Source: Syntrophaceae bacterium UBA6078 (GTDB lineage: Bacteria; Desulfobacterota; Syntrophia; Syntrophales; UBA2210). Taken from it: 64,000 nucleotides of DNA. The stretch spans positions 5,476 through 69,475 of the forward strand of contig DIXO01000066.1 of the NCBI GenBank assembly GCA_002428735.1, given 5' to 3'. Below, piece by piece: positions 24,283 through 33,209 of the stretch. The notes beneath the pieces are model-generated. The model did not search any database. It was not told where the DNA came from and saw only the letters and a program-made list of their open reading frames with translations. The position numbers and the translations under genes are program-made. The stretch's first letter is position 1; each line of letters starts with the position of its first letter.

Positions 24283-25836
24283 ATGGGAATTACAGAGGAT
24301 AAGATACGGGAATTCGAGGAAAAAAGAGATGAATTATTGCTCATGGGCGGTGAGGAAAACATCCAGAAGCAGCATGAGAAGGGAAAGCTGACCGCACGCG
24401 AGAGAATAGATCTGCTCTTCGACAAGGATACGTTTCAGGAAACGCAGCTCTTTGTTAAACATCGCTCAACCCTGTTCGGGATGGATACCAAAGAGATCAA
24501 GGCGGACGGCGTTATTACTGGTTTTGGTAAAGTCAATGGTCGCACCGTCTTTGTGGCATCGCAGGATTTTACCAGCTCGGGCGGCAGCCTCGGCGAAATG
24601 CACGCAAACAAAATATGGAAGGTGATGGACATGGCAATGGACGCCAGAAAACCGTTTGTCGCGCTGAACGACTCGGGAGGCGCCCGGATCCAGGAAGGCG
24701 TTCCGTCACTTGAAGGATACGGCGGCATTTTCTACCGCAACTCCGTCGCGTCAGGGTATATTCCCCAGATTACGGCCATTATGGGGCCCACCGCCGGAGG
24801 TGCCGTTTACTCGCCGGCCCTGACCGATTTTGTTTTCATGGTAAAAAAAACGAGCCATATGTATATCACCGGCCCGGATGTGATCAAAGCGGTGATCGGT
24901 GAACAGGTCACGCATGAAGAACTCGGCGGCGCGGTGGCCCACGCGACGAAAAGCGGTGTGTGCCACGTCGCTACGGAGAATGATGAGGACTGTATCAACA
25001 AGGTTAGGAATTTGCTCTCCTATCTGCCCGACAGTTGCCATAGTCCCCTCCCGATAAAAGAATGTTCCGACAGTCCTGACAGAGAATGCCCGGAATTGGA
25101 TGACATTGTCCCGGACAGGGCGACGCGCAGTTACGATATGAAACAAATTATCAGAGCGGTTGCTGATGATAATGAGATGTTCGAACCGCATGAACTGTTT
25201 GCAAAGAATATCACCGTGGCCTTTATAAGGATTATGGGACAGCCTGTCGGCGTTATTGCCAATAATCCAAAATTTCTCGCGGGGGTTTTGGATTGCGACG
25301 CGTCCGACAAGGCATCGCGGTTTATCAGATTCTGCGACGCTTTTAACATCCCTCTTCTCACCTTCGCTGATGTCCCCGGATATATGCCGGGAACGGAGCA
25401 GGAGTGGGCAGGCATTATTTCACACGGGGCCAAGCTCCTTCACGTGTACTCTGAGGCCACTGTCCCAAAGATTACCGTTGTTATCCGCAAGGATTACGGC
25501 GGATCCTACATCGGGATGTGTGCCAAGTCCCTGGGGGCCGATTACATCATGGCATGGCCGACCGCTGAAATCGCCGTCATGGGCGCGGAAGGGGCGTGCA
25601 ACATCATTTACCGGCGTGAAATTAACGATGCGGATGATCCGGCGGCCAAGCGGGCCGAACTGGTTGCAGCCTATGAAAAACAGTTCAATAATCCGTATTT
25701 CGCCGCGAATCTAGGGATCATAGACGAGATCATCGCTCCCCGGGAAACGCGGAAACGGGTTGTGGCGCTCTTGGAATCATATAAGGATAAAACGGAAACC
25801 AGGCCCCCCAAGAAACATAACAACATTCCGTTGTGA
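24283..25836 (+). CDS. Acyl-CoA carboxylase/decarboxylase carboxyltransferase subunit (PccB/MmdA type)
   Basis: A 517-aa protein. The ATG at 24283 after AAGGGAGGCAG is preferred to one at 24244. Two crotonase-fold halves are visible: N-terminal KLTARERIDLLFD, QDFTSSGGSLGEMHANKIW, LNDSGGARIQEGV, MGPTAGGAVYSPALTDF; C-terminal GVIANNPKFLAGVLDCDASDKASRFIRFCDAF, TFADVPGYMPGTEQEW, and KDYGGSYIGM. It transfers the carboxyl group between biotin and a short-chain acyl-CoA such as propionyl-, methylcrotonyl- or geranyl-type CoA. No biotin carboxylase or carrier gene is near, so it must share those subunits or act as a decarboxylase subunit. Confidence 0.93.
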   Translation: MGITEDKIREFEEKRDELLLMGGEENIQKQHEKGKLTARERIDLLFDKDTFQETQLFVKHRSTLFGMDTKEIKADGVITGFGKVNGRTVFVASQDFTSSGGSLGEMHANKIWKVMDMAMDARKPFVALNDSGGARIQEGVPSLEGYGGIFYRNSVASGYIPQITAIMGPTAGGAVYSPALTDFVFMVKKTSHMYITGPDVIKAVIGEQVTHEELGGAVAHATKSGVCHVATENDEDCINKVRNLLSYLPDSCHSPLPIKECSDSPDRECPELDDIVPDRATRSYDMKQIIRAVADDNEMFEPHELFAKNITVAFIRIMGQPVGVIANNPKFLAGVLDCDASDKASRFIRFCDAFNIPLLTFADVPGYMPGTEQEWAGIISHGAKLLHVYSEATVPKITVVIRKDYGGSYIGMCAKSLGADYIMAWPTAEIAVMGAEGACNIIYRREINDADDPAAKRAELVAAYEKQFNNPYFAANLGIIDEIIAPRETRKRVVALLESYKDKTETRPPKKHNNIPL

Positions 25837-25896
25837 TCCGCCGGCAGCCCTGTGCGTAAGGATAGAGATAAGAACAGGGGGTTGGTCAGAGGGCAC

Positions 25897-26799
25897 ATGG
25901 ATTCGGTTACACTGGAAGACACAACTCTTCGGGATGGGTTGCAGTCCGAAAAAATCGAGCTGACCGTAGAAGATAAGGTTTCACTTTTCGAAATGCTTGT
26001 CAATGCGGGGGTACGGCGGATTCAGGTGGGTTCTTTTGTCCATCCCGGGATCGTTCCACAGATGGCGGATATCGAAGAGCTTATCCGGCAGGTGAAGGCG
26101 CCACCGGAGGTTCGCCTTTCAGCCCTTGTTCTTAACAGCAGGGGACTGGATCGGGCGCTGAAATGCGGTATGAAGCACATGAATCTTTCCGTATCGGCAT
26201 CCGACACCCACAGCCGTAAAAATGTCAATCGCTCTTTCGAAAAAGCCCGGTCCGAAATGATTGCCTTGACCAAGCAAGCGGTTTCTCACGGTATGGCCGT
26301 CCAGGCCGGTGTTCAATGCGCTTTTGGATGTGTGTATGAGGGCGCCATTCCTGAAGAGCATGTTCTGACAACCTTGCAATATCTCAGCGAAGCGGGCGCC
26401 GGTGAGCTGTATCTCGCGGACACTAGCGGCATGGCACACCCGAGACAGATTACCCGGATGGTTGAACAGGTTCATCATCATCTGCCGGGGGAAACGCTTT
26501 CGCTGCATCTTCATGACACGCGGGGGCTCGGACTTGCCAACATTATCGCTGGTTATGAAGCGGGGGTGCGAGGTTTTGATGTGTCGACTGGCGGACTGGG
26601 CGGGTGCCCTTTTGTAAAAGGTGCCGCGGGCAATGTTCCCACTGAAGATGCCGTGAATCTGTTTGCCCGGATGGGTGTTGATACCGGTATCCGGATCAGT
26701 GGATTGTGTCGGATTGTCGAATGGCTGGAATCGCGTCTCGGCCGCACGCTTCCGGGACGGATGTGCCGGGTGCTTCAACACGGTGCGCTGTGTGATTGA
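25897..26799 (+). CDS. Hydroxymethylglutaryl-CoA lyase-like enzyme
   Basis: About 300 aa, a TIM barrel of the HMGL/DRE family. Motifs are LEDTTLRDGLQSEKI (metal and substrate site), GVRRIQVGSFVHPGIVPQ, LHLHDTRGLG (metal-binding His pair) and the lyase signature GGLGGCPFVKGAAGNVPTED with the catalytic Cys. HMG-CoA lyase splits 3-hydroxy-3-methylglutaryl-CoA to acetoacetate and acetyl-CoA. Behind a carboxyltransferase and a CoA-transferase it suggests a leucine- or isovalerate-like route, or a related branched hydroxyacyl-CoA. A GTG at 25852 in frame would add 15 residues. Confidence 0.88.
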   Translation: MDSVTLEDTTLRDGLQSEKIELTVEDKVSLFEMLVNAGVRRIQVGSFVHPGIVPQMADIEELIRQVKAPPEVRLSALVLNSRGLDRALKCGMKHMNLSVSASDTHSRKNVNRSFEKARSEMIALTKQAVSHGMAVQAGVQCAFGCVYEGAIPEEHVLTTLQYLSEAGAGELYLADTSGMAHPRQITRMVEQVHHHLPGETLSLHLHDTRGLGLANIIAGYEAGVRGFDVSTGGLGGCPFVKGAAGNVPTEDAVNLFARMGVDTGIRISGLCRIVEWLESRLGRTLPGRMCRVLQHGALCD

Positions 26800-26906
26800 T
26801 TCCCTACGCAACAAACAAGACCGTCATATACTTGATACAACTTGATGCACACCGTTTTTGAACCCTCCATTCATTGATGTGTTCGTCTCCAGCTCTAACC
26901 TTGGAA

Positions 26907-27653
26907 TCAGAATACAAGTTTTACTGCGGCAACAACGGCCAGGATCTGTACGATCACGTTGAAGCCTTTCTGCGGGACCCGTTTCAACAGGATTATTCCC
27001 AGCAATGCGCCGAAGGCAATGAACGGTACCATCATCAGATTCAGTTTGATGGTTTCCACGGTCATTAAGTCGAGCTTTGCGCTGAACGGCACCTTAATCC
27101 AGTTGACAATGAAAAAAAACCAGGCTGCAGTGCCCACAAATTCGATCTTTGGCAATCTCATGGCGAGGAGATATATGATCATTATCGGTCCGGCGGCATT
27201 CGCCACCATTGAGATGATTCCGGCGATGAACCCGAGGCCGGCGGCGAACCACCACGCTGTGGGGACGTTTGTATCATCCGTTTCATGCCTGGTGTGCCAG
27301 TATTGTACTCCCAGCATCACCAGCACGATGACGCCGATAATCGGCCTGAGCTCTTGTTCGCTGACTTTTCCGAGAATGAAATATCCGCATACGATTCCCA
27401 CTATGGCGGCGGGGAGCAGATGGAGCATGTAATGCCATTGGGCGTTTCGACGGTGGTATATTATGGCAAACAAATCACCGGCGATCAGAATGCCAAGCAC
27501 GAAACCAAGGGATGTGCCAGCCGGCAGGGCAGTTGCCATCAGGGGGACAATGAGGATTGAGGCTCCGGGGATTCCGGTTTTGGCCACCCCTACCAGAGTT
27601 GCGCATAACAAGACGATAATCCATGAAAAAAAATTTAAATCGAGCATATACAT
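26907..27653 (-). CDS. TauE/SafE family sulfite/anion exporter
   Basis: A membrane protein of about 248 aa with eight hydrophobic segments. Typical features are an N-terminal VGVAKTGIPGASILIVPLMA and a second-half GFIAGIISMVANAAGPIMIIYLL repeat. Members are thought to move sulfite or sulfur-containing organic anions. In-frame ATGs at 27731, 27653 and 27647 are possible; the family usually begins close to the first TM helix, so 27653 is used. It is downstream of a resolvase-like gene on the same strand and convergent with the HMG-CoA lyase gene. Confidence 0.85.
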   Translation of the reverse strand: MYMLDLNFFSWIIVLLCATLVGVAKTGIPGASILIVPLMATALPAGTSLGFVLGILIAGDLFAIIYHRRNAQWHYMLHLLPAAIVGIVCGYFILGKVSEQELRPIIGVIVLVMLGVQYWHTRHETDDTNVPTAWWFAAGLGFIAGIISMVANAAGPIMIIYLLAMRLPKIEFVGTAAWFFFIVNWIKVPFSAKLDLMTVETIKLNLMMVPFIAFGALLGIILLKRVPQKGFNVIVQILAVVAAVKLVF

Positions 27654-27731
27654 CCAATCAGTAGGGTCCGAGTACAAAGGCGTTGGCCAGCCGTCTTCCG
27701 GGAAAAGCACCGATGCCATAGATCGGATCAT

Positions 27732-28085
27732 CTAATCCACTCTATGCACTTCGAAGCGCACCGACCCTTCTTCGACCATCTGTTTTATGGCTCGCTGTCG
27801 GCTCGAGAGCTGAGAGCTTGCCGTCTTGAACTCGATAAGAATAATCGAATCTTCGGTGAATTGCACCCCGTCGATGGGCGTGCCCAGGAATCTGAAATCC
27901 TGAGAGTCATAAGGGTATGATTCCAGGAAGGGCAGAAACTGTTCCGTGAGTTTGCCGTAACGGACCGACTGGGAGCGTTTCTGCCAGCCGATCCTGGAAA
28001 TTTTCCGCCTCAAGGCGAGCAGGAGCAGAAGCTGAATGGTACAGAGGGCAAGGAGACCAATCACTGCTAATTCTTCAGGACGCAT
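27732..28085 (-). CDS. Membrane-anchored Holliday junction resolvase-related nuclease
   Basis: A 117-aa protein. The start at 28085 has GGAGAAG seven bases upstream; the frame is open to 28139. An N-terminal hydrophobic helix (about 5-25) is followed by a small PD-(D/E)XK-like fold with FLPFLESYPYDSQDFRFLGTPIDGVQF, IILIEFKTASSQLSSRQRAI. This matches the bacterial family described as related to archaeal Holliday junction resolvases. GTPIDG carries the acidic residue, and IEFKT the Glu/Lys pair. The biological role of the anchored form is not established. Confidence 0.8.
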   Translation of the reverse strand: MRPEELAVIGLLALCTIQLLLLLALRRKISRIGWQKRSQSVRYGKLTEQFLPFLESYPYDSQDFRFLGTPIDGVQFTEDSIILIEFKTASSQLSSRQRAIKQMVEEGSVRFEVHRVD

Positions 28086-28354
28086 TATTGTCTTCTCCAA
28101 TGGATTGTTTGTCTTTTCCCCGGCTGATATGCGGCCCACCTGTCCTATCGGATATCAGGAAACTCGGCATGAGGGGCAGTGGAACAATATCGCATCAGAA
28201 TCTTTTGTCAAGCGCTCCATTCCATTGGCGATATGAATCGACGGCTACCGGTTTCTCGGCCGCTTATTTCCCCATCAATCCTTGACTTGCTGGTTTCTTG
28301 CCGATATTGTTCCCGTCATTATTTGGTCACCATGGATTGTGACAGGAGAGAGGC

Positions 28355-29131
28355 ATGGTTGGTGGAGAAGATAGATTGAAACGGGATGGTGAGACGATCG
28401 ATGAATTCTTCCAGGGCCGTTTGAAGATCCTCCAGAAAGAAAGGGGGTATCGCTTCTCCGTGGATGCTCTTCTCCTGGCTGATTTTGCAACGCTTCAACG
28501 GGGGGACCGGCTGGTGGATCTGGGGGCGGGAAGCGGCATCATTTCGTTGATACTGGCGCTCAGGTTCCCGGAAACGAGCATAACAGAGGTAGAGATACAG
28601 GAGGATCTGGCCGATATGGCGTCCAGAAGTGTTGTGTTGAACAACATCAATGATCGGATCAGGGTCTGCGCCGGTGATGTGAAAAAAATCCAGGAACTCT
28701 TCAGCGCCCAGTCTTTCGACGCGGCTGTTTTCAATCCCCCGTATCGGAGAGTCAATTCGGGGAGGATCAATCCGGACAATGAAAAGGCGATCGCGCGGCA
28801 TGAGATCAAGGGCACACTGGAGGATTTTCTCGCCTCCGCCCGGTATCTGCTGAAGGAATCAGGGCGTGTCTATGCGATCTACCCCGCCAAGAGGGTTGTT
28901 CAAATTATTTCGCGCATGCGGGGAAACGGCATCGAACCAAAACGGCTGCGTGTTGTGCATTCGAACAGTATGTCCGGGGGGGTCTTTATCCTGGTGGAAG
29001 GTATCAAGGGGTCGGGGGAGGAGGCGGAGATTCTGCCGCCGCTCTTTATCTACCGTGACGACGGACGATATTCGGACGAGATGCAGGATATCTTCAACGG
29101 ATCGTCCCTTAGTCGCTCAGTTTTCGTTTGA
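28355..29131 (+). CDS. tRNA1(Val) adenine-N6 methyltransferase-like protein (TrmN6/YfiC family)
   Basis: A 258-aa class I methyltransferase. The SAM site DLGAGSGIISLILALRF and the N6-adenine motif NPPY (FDAAVFNPPYRR) are clear. The N-terminal GYRFSVDALLLADFA is a TrmN6 hallmark. It would methylate A37 of a tRNA. The start at 28355 follows GAGAGAGG. Its 3' end overlaps the convergent DciA-like gene by about 23 bp. Confidence 0.88.
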   Translation: MVGGEDRLKRDGETIDEFFQGRLKILQKERGYRFSVDALLLADFATLQRGDRLVDLGAGSGIISLILALRFPETSITEVEIQEDLADMASRSVVLNNINDRIRVCAGDVKKIQELFSAQSFDAAVFNPPYRRVNSGRINPDNEKAIARHEIKGTLEDFLASARYLLKESGRVYAIYPAKRVVQIISRMRGNGIEPKRLRVVHSNSMSGGVFILVEGIKGSGEEAEILPPLFIYRDDGRYSDEMQDIFNGSSLSRSVFV

Positions 29132-29609
29132 TGATTTCCCGGGTCATGACTTTTTTCAGTATAGCCTTCAGCTCTGTATCCCGTATCTGAGAGAGATTTT
29201 CTCTGATGAGTCTTTTGTCCCGCTCCTTCAGGAGGCGGGGGTTGAAGTCGGAGATATGGTCTTCCCGACGTATGGGTACGGATGGTATGTCTCCTATGGC
29301 AAAATGGATATTCTTTATCCCGTCATTCCCCCACTCGGTATTTACCTTTTCCAGGATCTCCTGTTTCATGAAGTGGAGCTGCTGCATCCACGCAGGTGTT
29401 GACACGTTGACATACAGGATGTTGTTTTTGAATTTCACAGGAATGGTCTGTGCCGATATCTGAGGCCCCACTGCCCGGCACCAGACATCCGTGATGCGAC
29501 AGTCAAGGATATCCACTGCCAGCCTTTTGTCCTTGAGAACCTTCGGCAGAAAATCACCAATTTTCAGGAGATTCTTCTGGCGTTTCGCTGGTCGTCTTCG
29601 CTCGTACAT
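29109..29609 (-). CDS. DUF721 / DciA-type helicase-loading protein
   Basis: A 166-aa protein with the DUF721 domain (about 15-110): LPKVLKDKRLAVDILDCRITDVWCRAVGPQISAQTIPVKFKNNILYVNVSTPAWMQQLHFMKQEILEKVN. The N-terminal RRRPAKRQKNLL is basic. DciA loads the replicative helicase DnaB in bacteria lacking DnaC. The basic C-terminal region is also common in the family. It is convergent with the methyltransferase gene. Confidence 0.85.
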   Translation of the reverse strand: MYERRRPAKRQKNLLKIGDFLPKVLKDKRLAVDILDCRITDVWCRAVGPQISAQTIPVKFKNNILYVNVSTPAWMQQLHFMKQEILEKVNTEWGNDGIKNIHFAIGDIPSVPIRREDHISDFNPRLLKERDKRLIRENLSQIRDTELKAILKKVMTREIIKRKLSD

Positions 29610-29723
29610 GCTGTCTTTTTCCCATAGTTGCCTCTCTCAGTCAAGAAGGACCATGCCGATCATTGATTCCATCATTTCTGTGTGTTATGAAATACAGTAT
29701 TGCTGCACAGGCAGGAGGGAAGA

Positions 29724-30074
29724 ATGGATCTGGGGAAGATGATACGGAAGATCAAGGCCCATCCCGATTATACAAAGGCGGGGATGATTCTGTGCCACAA
29801 CGGTGTGGTTCGCAGTACGTCGCGGGACGGCAGGCCGGTCAGCGAATTGGTGGTCACGGCTGATTGGGACCGGCTGGCTGAGATCATAGCCGAAATAAAA
29901 GGGCGTCCGGGGATTATCGAGGTGCTTGTGGAGATACAGGAAGGGAAGCTCTCCGTCGGCGATGATGTCATGCTGGTCGCTGTTGCCGGAGATTTCAGGG
30001 AGAATGTCTTTGCGGCGCTCAGGGATGCGGTAGAAACGATAAAGGGAGAGGTTACCCGAAAAAGGGAGAGATAG
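29724..30074 (+). CDS. MoaE-like molybdopterin synthase large subunit
   Basis: A 116-aa protein starting MDLGKMIRK after GGAGGGAAGA. The pattern AGMILCHNGVVRSTSRDGRPVSEL, then EVLVEIQEGKLSVGDDVMLVAVAGDFRENVFAALRDAVETIKGEV matches MoaE: a helix of acidic residues, the VGD turn and the conserved C-terminal helix. It is shorter than classical MoaE (about 140-150 aa), and the C-terminal catalytic Lys region ends early (TRKRER). It is 32 bp ahead of the glycerate kinase gene. Confidence 0.75.
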   Translation: MDLGKMIRKIKAHPDYTKAGMILCHNGVVRSTSRDGRPVSELVVTADWDRLAEIIAEIKGRPGIIEVLVEIQEGKLSVGDDVMLVAVAGDFRENVFAALRDAVETIKGEVTRKRER

Positions 30075-30106
30075 AGGCTCGCGGCGACTGTCGGGCAGGA
30101 AGGTGG

Positions 30107-31438
30107 ATGGAAGAGATGAAAGACCCCCGTTCGGATATCAGGGCAATCTTCGATGCCGGGTTGAAAGCGGCTGATCCCGGGGAGGCGATTCGGCGCGCCG
30201 TAAAGCTCGCGGGAGAGCGGCTGGAGGTTGATGGGCGGACGTACGAACTGGGCGACTTTGACCGCATCCTGGTGGTCGGAGCAGGTAAGGCTGCCGCGAG
30301 CATGGCCGCCGCCCTTGAAGGGTTGCTGGGTAGACGTATCACGAAAGGAGCCATAACCACGAAGTACGGGTACGGGACGCCTCTGAAGGCTATCTCCGTG
30401 ACGGAGGCGGGGCACCCCATCCCGGACGAAGCAGGCGTCATCGGCTCCCGACGCATCCTTGATCTCCTTGATGGGGCCGGCGAACGTGACCTCGTTCTAT
30501 GTGTCATATCGGGCGGGGGATCGGCGCTCCTTCCTTTGCCGGGTGATGGCATTTCTCTTACGGATAAGCAAAAAACTACCCAGGCTCTCCTGGACTGCGG
30601 GGCCGATATCCATCAGATCAACACCATTCGAAAGCATATTTCGGGGATCAAAGGAGGAAGGCTGGCGGAAGCCGCCTTTCCGGCGACCCTCGTGACCCTA
30701 GTTCTTTCGGACGTAGTCGGCGACGACCTCGACGTGATCGCCTCCGGTCCGACCGTTCCCGACCGGAGCACCTTCGCCGACGGTATGAAGATCGTGAAAC
30801 AATATGATTTGTCTGAAATATTTCCCTTGCCGGTAATGACGCATCTCAGAGAGGGTGCCGCGGGAAGGCGTCCTGAAACACCCAAGCCTTCCGAGCCGCT
30901 CTTTGAAAAGACATATGTCCGCATTATCGGCAGCGCCGCTCTGTCTCTCTTCGCCGCCCAGGAAAAGGCCAAGAATCTGGGATATAACGCGATTATCCTC
31001 TCTTCATTCATAGAGGGTGAGACCCGGGATGTGGCGAAAGTCCACGCCGCCATTGCCAAGGAGATATGCGCATCAGGCAATCCCGCCGCCGTTCCGGCAT
31101 GCGTCATCTCCGGGGGGGAGACGACGGTCACCATCCGCGGCGACGGTCTCGGGGGTCGGAATACGGAATTCGTCCTTGCCGCCGCAGTCGAGATAGAGGG
31201 AATGGACGGAATAATCTTTCTGAGCGGGGGAACCGACGGGACGGATGGCCCCACCGACGCGGCGGGAGCCGTCGCTGACGGATCAACGGTTGAACGTGCC
31301 CGCGAGAAAGGATTCGACGCCGCACGCTCCCTCGACAATAACGACTCCTACCACTTCTTCGAGGCCACCGGGGAACTCCTCATGACGGGACCGACCATGA
31401 CGAATGTTATGGACCTGAGGATATTTCTGGTAACGTAG
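30107..31438 (+). CDS. Glycerate 2-kinase (GckA/MOFRL type)
   Basis: A 443-aa protein with the DUF4147 N-terminal domain (FDRILVVGAGKAAASMAAALE, EAGHPIPDEAGVIGSRRIL, CVISGGGSALLPLP) and the C-terminal MOFRL domain (ISGGETTVTIRGDGLGGRNTEFVLAAA, GTDGTDGPTDAAGA). It phosphorylates glycerate to 2-phosphoglycerate. SD AGGAAGG lies just before the ATG. It is likely in an operon with the MoaE-like gene. Confidence 0.9.
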   Translation: MEEMKDPRSDIRAIFDAGLKAADPGEAIRRAVKLAGERLEVDGRTYELGDFDRILVVGAGKAAASMAAALEGLLGRRITKGAITTKYGYGTPLKAISVTEAGHPIPDEAGVIGSRRILDLLDGAGERDLVLCVISGGGSALLPLPGDGISLTDKQKTTQALLDCGADIHQINTIRKHISGIKGGRLAEAAFPATLVTLVLSDVVGDDLDVIASGPTVPDRSTFADGMKIVKQYDLSEIFPLPVMTHLREGAAGRRPETPKPSEPLFEKTYVRIIGSAALSLFAAQEKAKNLGYNAIILSSFIEGETRDVAKVHAAIAKEICASGNPAAVPACVISGGETTVTIRGDGLGGRNTEFVLAAAVEIEGMDGIIFLSGGTDGTDGPTDAAGAVADGSTVERAREKGFDAARSLDNNDSYHFFEATGELLMTGPTMTNVMDLRIFLVT

Positions 31439-31461
31439 CAGGGCGGGATTCTTATTTAGTC

Positions 31462-31507
31462 CACCTACCCAACAAATGATTTTGAAAATTGGGGCTGTTG
31501 ATGATTA
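31462..31507 (+). repeat. 46-nt dispersed repeat, copy 2
   Basis: The counterpart of 1497-1542, with shared CACCTA, AACAAATGATTTTGA and final GATTA. It lies in the AT-rich 367-bp gap before the CmpB-HD gene. Confidence 0.4.
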
Positions 31508-31516
31508 AGGAAAGTA

Positions 31517-31553
31517 TGGGTGAATTTGGATATTGATTAATTCACCCAGTTTT
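31517..31553 (+). terminator. Rho-independent terminator after glycerate kinase
   Basis: TGGGTGAATT (31517-31526) pairs with AATTCACCCA (31539-31548), a ten-base stem with a 12-nt loop, followed by GTTTTTCT. It separates the housekeeping genes from the AT-rich accessory gene downstream. Confidence 0.65.
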
Positions 31554-31805
31554 TCTACAGTGGCGTGGCTTTGGCAGGGCACCTTTTGATGAAACTGCAG
31601 TGATTGTATTGCGAATGACCATAGACAATTAAGGTAAAAAAATCAACCAATACTGCTTCATAAATACGATCTAATCATGTAACATTCCAAGTTTGTTCAC
31701 AAAAGGCATTGGCCATAATCGGACAGGAATCATGAAAAATAAGATGAACGCCTTCCGTCGGAAGTCAATAAACACCGGAGTTGCATCACGCATACATAAA
31801 ACAAC

Positions 31806-33053
31806 ATGTGGAATGACACAGTAAACCTCTTCTATTACGTTTTGCTTTTTGCAATCTATTGCTTTCTAGGATGGCTGCTGGAGGTGATTTACCGCTCCAT
31901 CACCCAGCGGACGTTTGTCAACCCAGGATTTCTGTTTGGTCCCTTCATTCCTATTTACGGTCTGGGCGCTTTTATGGTGATTGTTCTGCAGCATATTTTT
32001 CAAGGCTGGCATTTTGTGCCCCGATTTTTTGTGTTTGGTTTGGCCGTCATCATTATGGAATACATGGCCGGGTTTTTATCCGAAAAGATATTTAAACTGA
32101 AGCTTTGGGATTACTCGGAAAGCAGATTCAATCTTCAAGGCCATGTCTGCCTTCATTTTTCCATGATTTGGACCCTGCTAGCATTGATCTTTGTCACATT
32201 TATTCATCCGGAAGTATTACGGCAGGTGGCACTGCTGAACGATGTATTCACCAAAACGGCGGCCATCGTTTTTATGGTCTATTTCTGGATCGACTACACT
32301 TTTTCCGTCATGTCTCTGACGGCCTTCCGCAAAGCGGTTGCCTATATCTACGAGGAATACTTCAATTTAAGCAGTGTCGAAATCGAGGATATTTTAAAAA
32401 CTTTTCAGCGTTTGCGGGAAGCGTTCCCTGACTTGAACAAATACGTCAACCAAAATATCAACCGGAGAATCAAGTCCCGTCTGGATTCTTTTTTGAGACC
32501 GATCTATGAAAAAATAGTTCTAGAAATGGAAGGCCGCAGACCGTTTGAAGAAGAATATTATGAAACCATCGCGGACATCCTGCAACATGAGGAGTTTTTA
32601 AAACTCAAGGATTATTTCCATCATAATTCTTCCATATATCATCACGTGCATGATGTGGCCTATTTGTCCTATCGAATCAGCAAGTATTTGAAGCTGGATT
32701 ATCGCTCAACGGCGCGCGGAGCGCTGCTGCATGATTTCTTTCTGTATGACTGGCGCAACCATGATGTCCCTGACCTGCCCCGGAGAAAATTTCATGGGCT
32801 TGAGCATCCGGCCATAGCCGCGGCCAACGCCAAAAAACATTTTTCAATCAATGATATGGAAGAGGACATTATTAAAAAGCACATGTGGCCTCTGACGTTC
32901 ATACCGCCTAAGTATAAGGAATCCTATATCGTTTCATTTGCCGATAAGTATTTATCGTCCAAAGAGTTCATCAATGAGTATAAGAAAAGGATCAACCGAT
33001 ATCGCGAGAAAAAAGCGCACAAGCGCAAAAAGACCAATCTTAGAGGAGATTGA
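31806..33053 (+). CDS. CmpB-family membrane domain fused to an HD phosphohydrolase domain
   Basis: A 415-aa protein. Residues 1-165 hold about five hydrophobic segments and the signatures FLGWLLEVIYRSITQRTFVNPGFLFGPFIPIYG, typical of the putative ABC-type permease family CmpB found mostly in Firmicutes. Residues 240-400 hold an HD domain: HHVHDVAYL (first His), ALLHDFFLYD (HD), and later H residues. The two halves are joined by a charged helix. The gene is AT-rich compared with its neighbours and no ribosome site is evident, suggesting acquisition. The HD part could hydrolyse a nucleotide or phosphate ester at the membrane. Confidence 0.8.
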   Translation: MWNDTVNLFYYVLLFAIYCFLGWLLEVIYRSITQRTFVNPGFLFGPFIPIYGLGAFMVIVLQHIFQGWHFVPRFFVFGLAVIIMEYMAGFLSEKIFKLKLWDYSESRFNLQGHVCLHFSMIWTLLALIFVTFIHPEVLRQVALLNDVFTKTAAIVFMVYFWIDYTFSVMSLTAFRKAVAYIYEEYFNLSSVEIEDILKTFQRLREAFPDLNKYVNQNINRRIKSRLDSFLRPIYEKIVLEMEGRRPFEEEYYETIADILQHEEFLKLKDYFHHNSSIYHHVHDVAYLSYRISKYLKLDYRSTARGALLHDFFLYDWRNHDVPDLPRRKFHGLEHPAIAAANAKKHFSINDMEEDIIKKHMWPLTFIPPKYKESYIVSFADKYLSSKEFINEYKKRINRYREKKAHKRKKTNLRGD

Positions 33054-33209
33054 TTCAACGAATTATTTTGTGTAGCTATTTAACATTTGACGTGAATAGC
33101 GATTATTACCGATTGAAGTCTTGCATCTTTGTACCTGTTGACGTTTTATTGACTACAGGAAGAAAACTTCAGCGTTAAACCAGCAAGCCGTTAACCGAAA
33201 ACCTTGCCC

